The notes under the pieces: generated by a model
What the model saw: only the letters and a program-made list of their open reading frames with translations
Told to the model about the DNA's origin: nothing
The model's database searches: none
Shown: positions 60,001 to 64,000 of the stretch, piece by piece
Layout: every line of letters starts with the position of its first letter
Numbering within the stretch: the stretch's first letter is position 1
Assembly (NCBI RefSeq): GCF_020966635.1
Contig: NZ_JAJKFQ010000005.1
Span: forward strand, 1,266,481 to 1,330,480
Source of the DNA: Stieleria sp. JC731
Lineage (GTDB): Bacteria > Planctomycetota > Planctomycetia > Pirellulales > Pirellulaceae
Reading direction: 5' to 3'
DNA: 64,000 nt
Program-made: the position numbers and the translations under genes

Positions 60001-63000
60001 GCTTCTGAATGCGAGCCTGAATTGCGCGCTCTTTGGGGCTGCTAAGTGCGCCACCGAGCATCGATCCGCCGCCTTGGCTGCTATCGGAAACGCCATGCGT
60101 GCGTGCCAGGAGCCTTGCTTTGGCAAAGTTTCGTTTATCAACCATCAGGTTGCCGCCAGCACCTGAGAGTTGATATTCGATTCCGGCTTTGTCGAGGGCG
60201 TCAATAACACGGTCCATTTTGTCACTATCCTCTTGACTGACCAGCGTGACATAGCTTGGCTGGACAGACCAATAGCCGACGCCACCGATGGTGACGAGGC
60301 ATAAGACAGCGAGCAACAAGATTCCCACGCGACCTGCGGGGGAACTCTGGTGCCAGATGGACAGCAGTGAATCGATGTAAGGTTGGATAACGTTCAATGT
60401 TCGTCAAATGTTCGCGTGGGGAGAACAGCTGTGACGCTTAGAATTGCATACGCATCAATTCGTTGTACGAATCGATGATTTGATTACGGACTTCCATGAA
60501 AACTTGGAAGGACATTTCGGCTTTGACGACTTCCATGACAACCTGTTGGACGTCTTCGGTTTTACCGCTGACAAGGTTGTTGATGGCTTGTTCGCTACGA
60601 AGTTGGTCTTCGTTGGCTTGAGCCATAAGATCGAGGAAGACGTTGCGATCGGTTGTTTGTTCCGAGGGCGAAAGTGCTCCCGCGGCTTGAGCAGGATTGC
60701 TGAACCCGGGCGACTGAACATTAACCGATGCGACAGGCGGCAAAGCAGACATCACTGGCCTCCTTGAAGAAGCGTTAGGGTTTGTTCGACCATCTCTTTA
60801 AAGACACTGATCGCCTTGGTGTTCGCTTCGTACGAACGACTTGCGGTGATCAAGTCCACCATTTCCTCGGGGATTTTTACGTTCGACAGTCGGACAAACC
60901 CATCGGCGTCGGCATGTGGATGCGAGGGGTTGTAGACGGTCGGAAATTCGCTGGCGTCGGGCTGGACACCAACGACTTGGACACCGTGCAAGGCGGCGGC
61001 TGACTTCGGATCCGTAAGGGGATCGGCGGCCGCTGAAAACACCACTGCTTGGCGTCGGTAGGGATCGCCGTTTTCGGTCATCGTTGTCGACGCATTGGCC
61101 AAGTTGTTCGCAGTTACTTCCATGCGGAAGCGTTCTGCGGCAAGACCGGATGCTGCGATATCGATTGTTGGAAAGTTGACCATGACGGTTAGCCCTTAGC
61201 CGGATATTGCTCGTCGCATCGTCGCGACTCGGGACGCAAGTAACTGGTTGAACGATTGAAACGCAAGCGCATTCTTTTTCAGTTCTGCGACTTCCTGTTC
61301 CAAGTTGACGTTGTTGCCGTCAAGACGTTCTTCCAAACCTTCAGGCATCTCAATGGGAAGTTCCGTTGAGTTGCTACTCGTTTCACTGCTTGAGTCACCT
61401 TGGGAGAGCTCGAGCATTTTTTGAAAATCTAAACGCTTGGTTTGATATCCAGGCGTATTCACATTCGCGATGTTCTGGCTGACCACGCGATGTGTCTTCT
61501 CGCTCGCGTTGACCGCGGAGCTGAGTAAATCGATTTGGTAAAATATTCCGCTCATGCCAGTTGTATCGGCCTGTGAAGCTATAAGCGTTAAGGACATCTT
61601 GCGGGGAAAACCCGCCAATCGCTGTGATTCAGCGATCTAGGCCTGAGGGTGTTCCCTCAATTGCCTCATCACGACCTGCCTTTGAAGGGATCTTCAAGTC
61701 GATCCCTATGGATGAACTAAGAATCGAATGAGGGCTTGTTGCAAGAGTGTGTTGCTGCCCCGCGTGTGAAGCTGTTTTGAAAGCTTCATCCCGGCCGGTC
61801 ACAACGCATCCTCCCGGTCAATCTTGCAGCATTGTGAATTCGCACGGGTGGGTGCGTTTTCTTGCGCGCCCTCTGACTTGGCAACTCCCAATTTCGCGGC
61901 GACGGCCGCCCGCAAGAAACGATTCAGTAAATATGGATATAGCGACAATCATTGGGTTGATCATGGGCGCAGGTTTGATCCTCGCCTCGATCGCGATGGG
62001 TGGAGGTGGTCTCGGCCCCTTTATCGATATCCCCAGCGGTATGATCGTCTTTGGTGGAGCGATCGCGGCGTCATTGATCAACTTCCCATTGAAGATGAAC
62101 TTGGGCGCCTTCTCTGTGATTTTGAAGACGTTCTTGTTCAAGCTGCCTTCACCTCAAGACACCATCGCCCAATTCAAAAAGTTTGCCGAGGTGGTTCGTA
62201 AAGACGGCCTGTTGGCTCTCGAAGACCAAGCGTCACAAGTCACCGATGACTATATGAAACGAGGCTTGGAATCGTTGATCAGCGGTGTCGCTGCGGAGGA
62301 CGTCGCGCGGTCGCTGGAAATCGAATTGTCGTACATCGAACAGCGTCACGCCGCTGGTAAAAAAATCATTGACGCGGCCGGTGCGGCTGCCCCTGCGTTC
62401 GGGATGATCGGAACGCTTATCGGTCTGGTTCAGATGCTTCGTTCTTTGGACGACCCCAGTAAGATCGGTGGTGGTATGGCGGTCGCGTTGCTGACGACGC
62501 TTTACGGTGCGTTGGTGGCTAACGTTGTCTGTATTCCCTTGGGCGGAAAGCTGGAAGCACGCAACGCCGAAGAATCCATGATTCGCGAACTGATGATCTG
62601 CGGAATCACATTGCTCGGCGAAGGTGAAAGCCCACGTGTGGTCGAAGAAAAATTGCTCAGCTTCCTCGCCCCGAAAGCTCGACGCTCGATAGCGAAGGCA
62701 TAGGTTCATGGGTAAGGATAAACCGCCAGATCCGCCAGAAGACATCCCAGCGTGGTTTATGACGTACAGCGACGTGATCACGTTGCTGATGACGTTCTTT
62801 ATTTTGCTGCTAACCTTCGCGACGACCGAACCGGAACGGTTTGAAAAAGTAACCGTCAGTGTTTTTGGACGCGCCGGTGCGACAGGCGTTGCAGGACACA
62901 AGCATGATCAGCTTGATAAAAACACATGGACCACTCGTATTCGTTCACGAGTCGCCCGTATCGCAATGCAGGGCAGCGAGATGCCGCCGATCGAAAAGGA

Positions 63001-64000
63001 GATCGCGACGGCAGCGATCGGTAAAGGACTGGAGGGACCATCGGAGGATGCAGCGAAACGCGACGTGATGAAAACCTTCGCCTTCGAGCTTCCGCTTAAA
63101 AAGATGGTGGGCGACGACTTGAAGGTGAACCGTCAAGGTGCGCAGGCAGCCGCGAAGCTGGCAAAGCAACTCGAGTCGCTTAGCATCCACTGTGTTCTAG
63201 AAATCTCCGATCGCAATCTCGAAGATCATGTCTGCGCCTTCGCCGACTATCTTTATCACACCGAAAAAGCTCGACCCGGTCAGATCGGGACCGCCATCTC
63301 GGACAAGGTAACAACCGGGATGGTGCGAGTGGTACTCGAGCAGTATCAGAGTGGACGATGAGCAAGAAAAAGAAAGCTCCACCGAGTGCACCTAGTAAGG
63401 CCTACTTGGTTTCATTCGGCGATACGATGACGGCGCTCTTGGCGTTCTTTATCGTTCTCAACTCGCTCGCCAAGGAACAAACCGGTGCGAACCTTTATTC
63501 TGGAACCGGTTCGTTTGTAAACGCATTCACCAGTTCCGGCACACCAGGGCATCTTGGTGGGAACCGATCAGCCGATGTCATTCAGAAAGAGTCTCAGGCA
63601 CCAATCTACGCACTCGCTGAAAACTTAGATAAAAACGAAAAGCAAGATAACTTTGGGCCAGATGAAAACAACAACCACGAGCGGGTGATTGACCGGGATC
63701 GCGAGCAGTTTCAAAAGTTTCTGACCGATCTTGAACAGAAGATCGATCTGAAGACGCTGCCGCAAATCGAAGATCAGGTCGTTTTTGATTCGTTCCAGCC
63801 ACCGGACCCGCAGACGGGAAAGCTCAGCTTGCAAGCGACGCAACTGATTTCCGAGGCTCTTTCAAAGATGCGTGATGAACGCATGGTGATGGAAATAGTC
63901 TTGTGGGCAAACATGCCAAAGGCATCAAGCTTGAAGCGGACGCTTGATAAGTCGGTCGAGATGAGAACGGAAGTCGAATCCACGTTTTGGATGGACCAAT

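Overview
The window is planctomycete chromosomal DNA, most likely from the Rhodopirellula/Pirellulaceae group. The evidence is the set of families that are abundant in that lineage and rare elsewhere: a DUF1549/DUF1553 cytochrome-like protein followed by a DUF1501 protein, a DUF1552 plus DUF1587/1592/1588/1585 pair, a secreted sulfatase, two DUF1559 prepilin-like proteins, a secreted PQQ-type propeller and a TonB receptor with an acidic leader. Ribosome binding sites are mostly weak. There is no rRNA, tRNA, CRISPR array or recognisable transposase.

Layout. 1-963: the end of a von Willebrand-type protein, then a tandem hairpin repeat element. 1219-3755: a histidine kinase/response regulator pair. 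3894-15843: mostly housekeeping and accessory genes (TIM-barrel protein, recG, lipoyl-H-like protein with a HemN/HemW-type radical SAM enzyme, rluD family, TPR anchor protein, VWA protein, a hydrolase-fold protein lacking its nucleophile, DJ-1/PfpI, a tiny secreted protein). 16063-23948: XylR-type regulator, a long gene-free stretch with two copies of a candidate operator, a large MMPL/RND exporter, and a pyrimidine salvage pair (upp-nupC). 24188-38569: secreted degradative and redox block (DUF1549/1553, DUF1501, sulfatase, propeller, Ser/Thr kinase, DUF1552, DUF1592, TonB receptor). 38639-42184: dnaE. 42416-48251: a second copy of the hairpin element and two DUF1559 genes enclosing a Cys/His-rich secreted protein, a ZIP metal transporter and a small lipoprotein. 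48373-52376: an asparagine-synthase-like protein with a truncated glutaminase domain, a cyclophilin-like protein lacking the catalytic Arg, and rsmD. 52429-64000: flagellar genes. Leftward: flgB-flgC-fliE-fliF-fliG-fliH-fliI-fliJ-motE-like, a 309-bp gap, then fliQ-fliR-flhB. Rightward: motA and two consecutive motB-like genes, the second cut by the window edge.

How the genes work together. The flagellar block encodes rod base, MS ring, rotor, export ATPase complex, part of the export gate and the stator; fliP, flhA, fliM/N and filament genes are not in this window. The middle block looks like a surface polymer-degradation and uptake region: sulfatase, secreted haem-motif proteins and an outer-membrane receptor.

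The least explained signal is the repeat element found at 660-963 and 42484-42703. Each copy has matching inverted ends (CTAGTGCTTCGTTC) and two or three roughly 88-bp units that each fold into a 16-bp hairpin. In both copies the TAG at the element end is also the stop codon of the gene reading into it. No database search was possible, so novelty of any item is not claimed.
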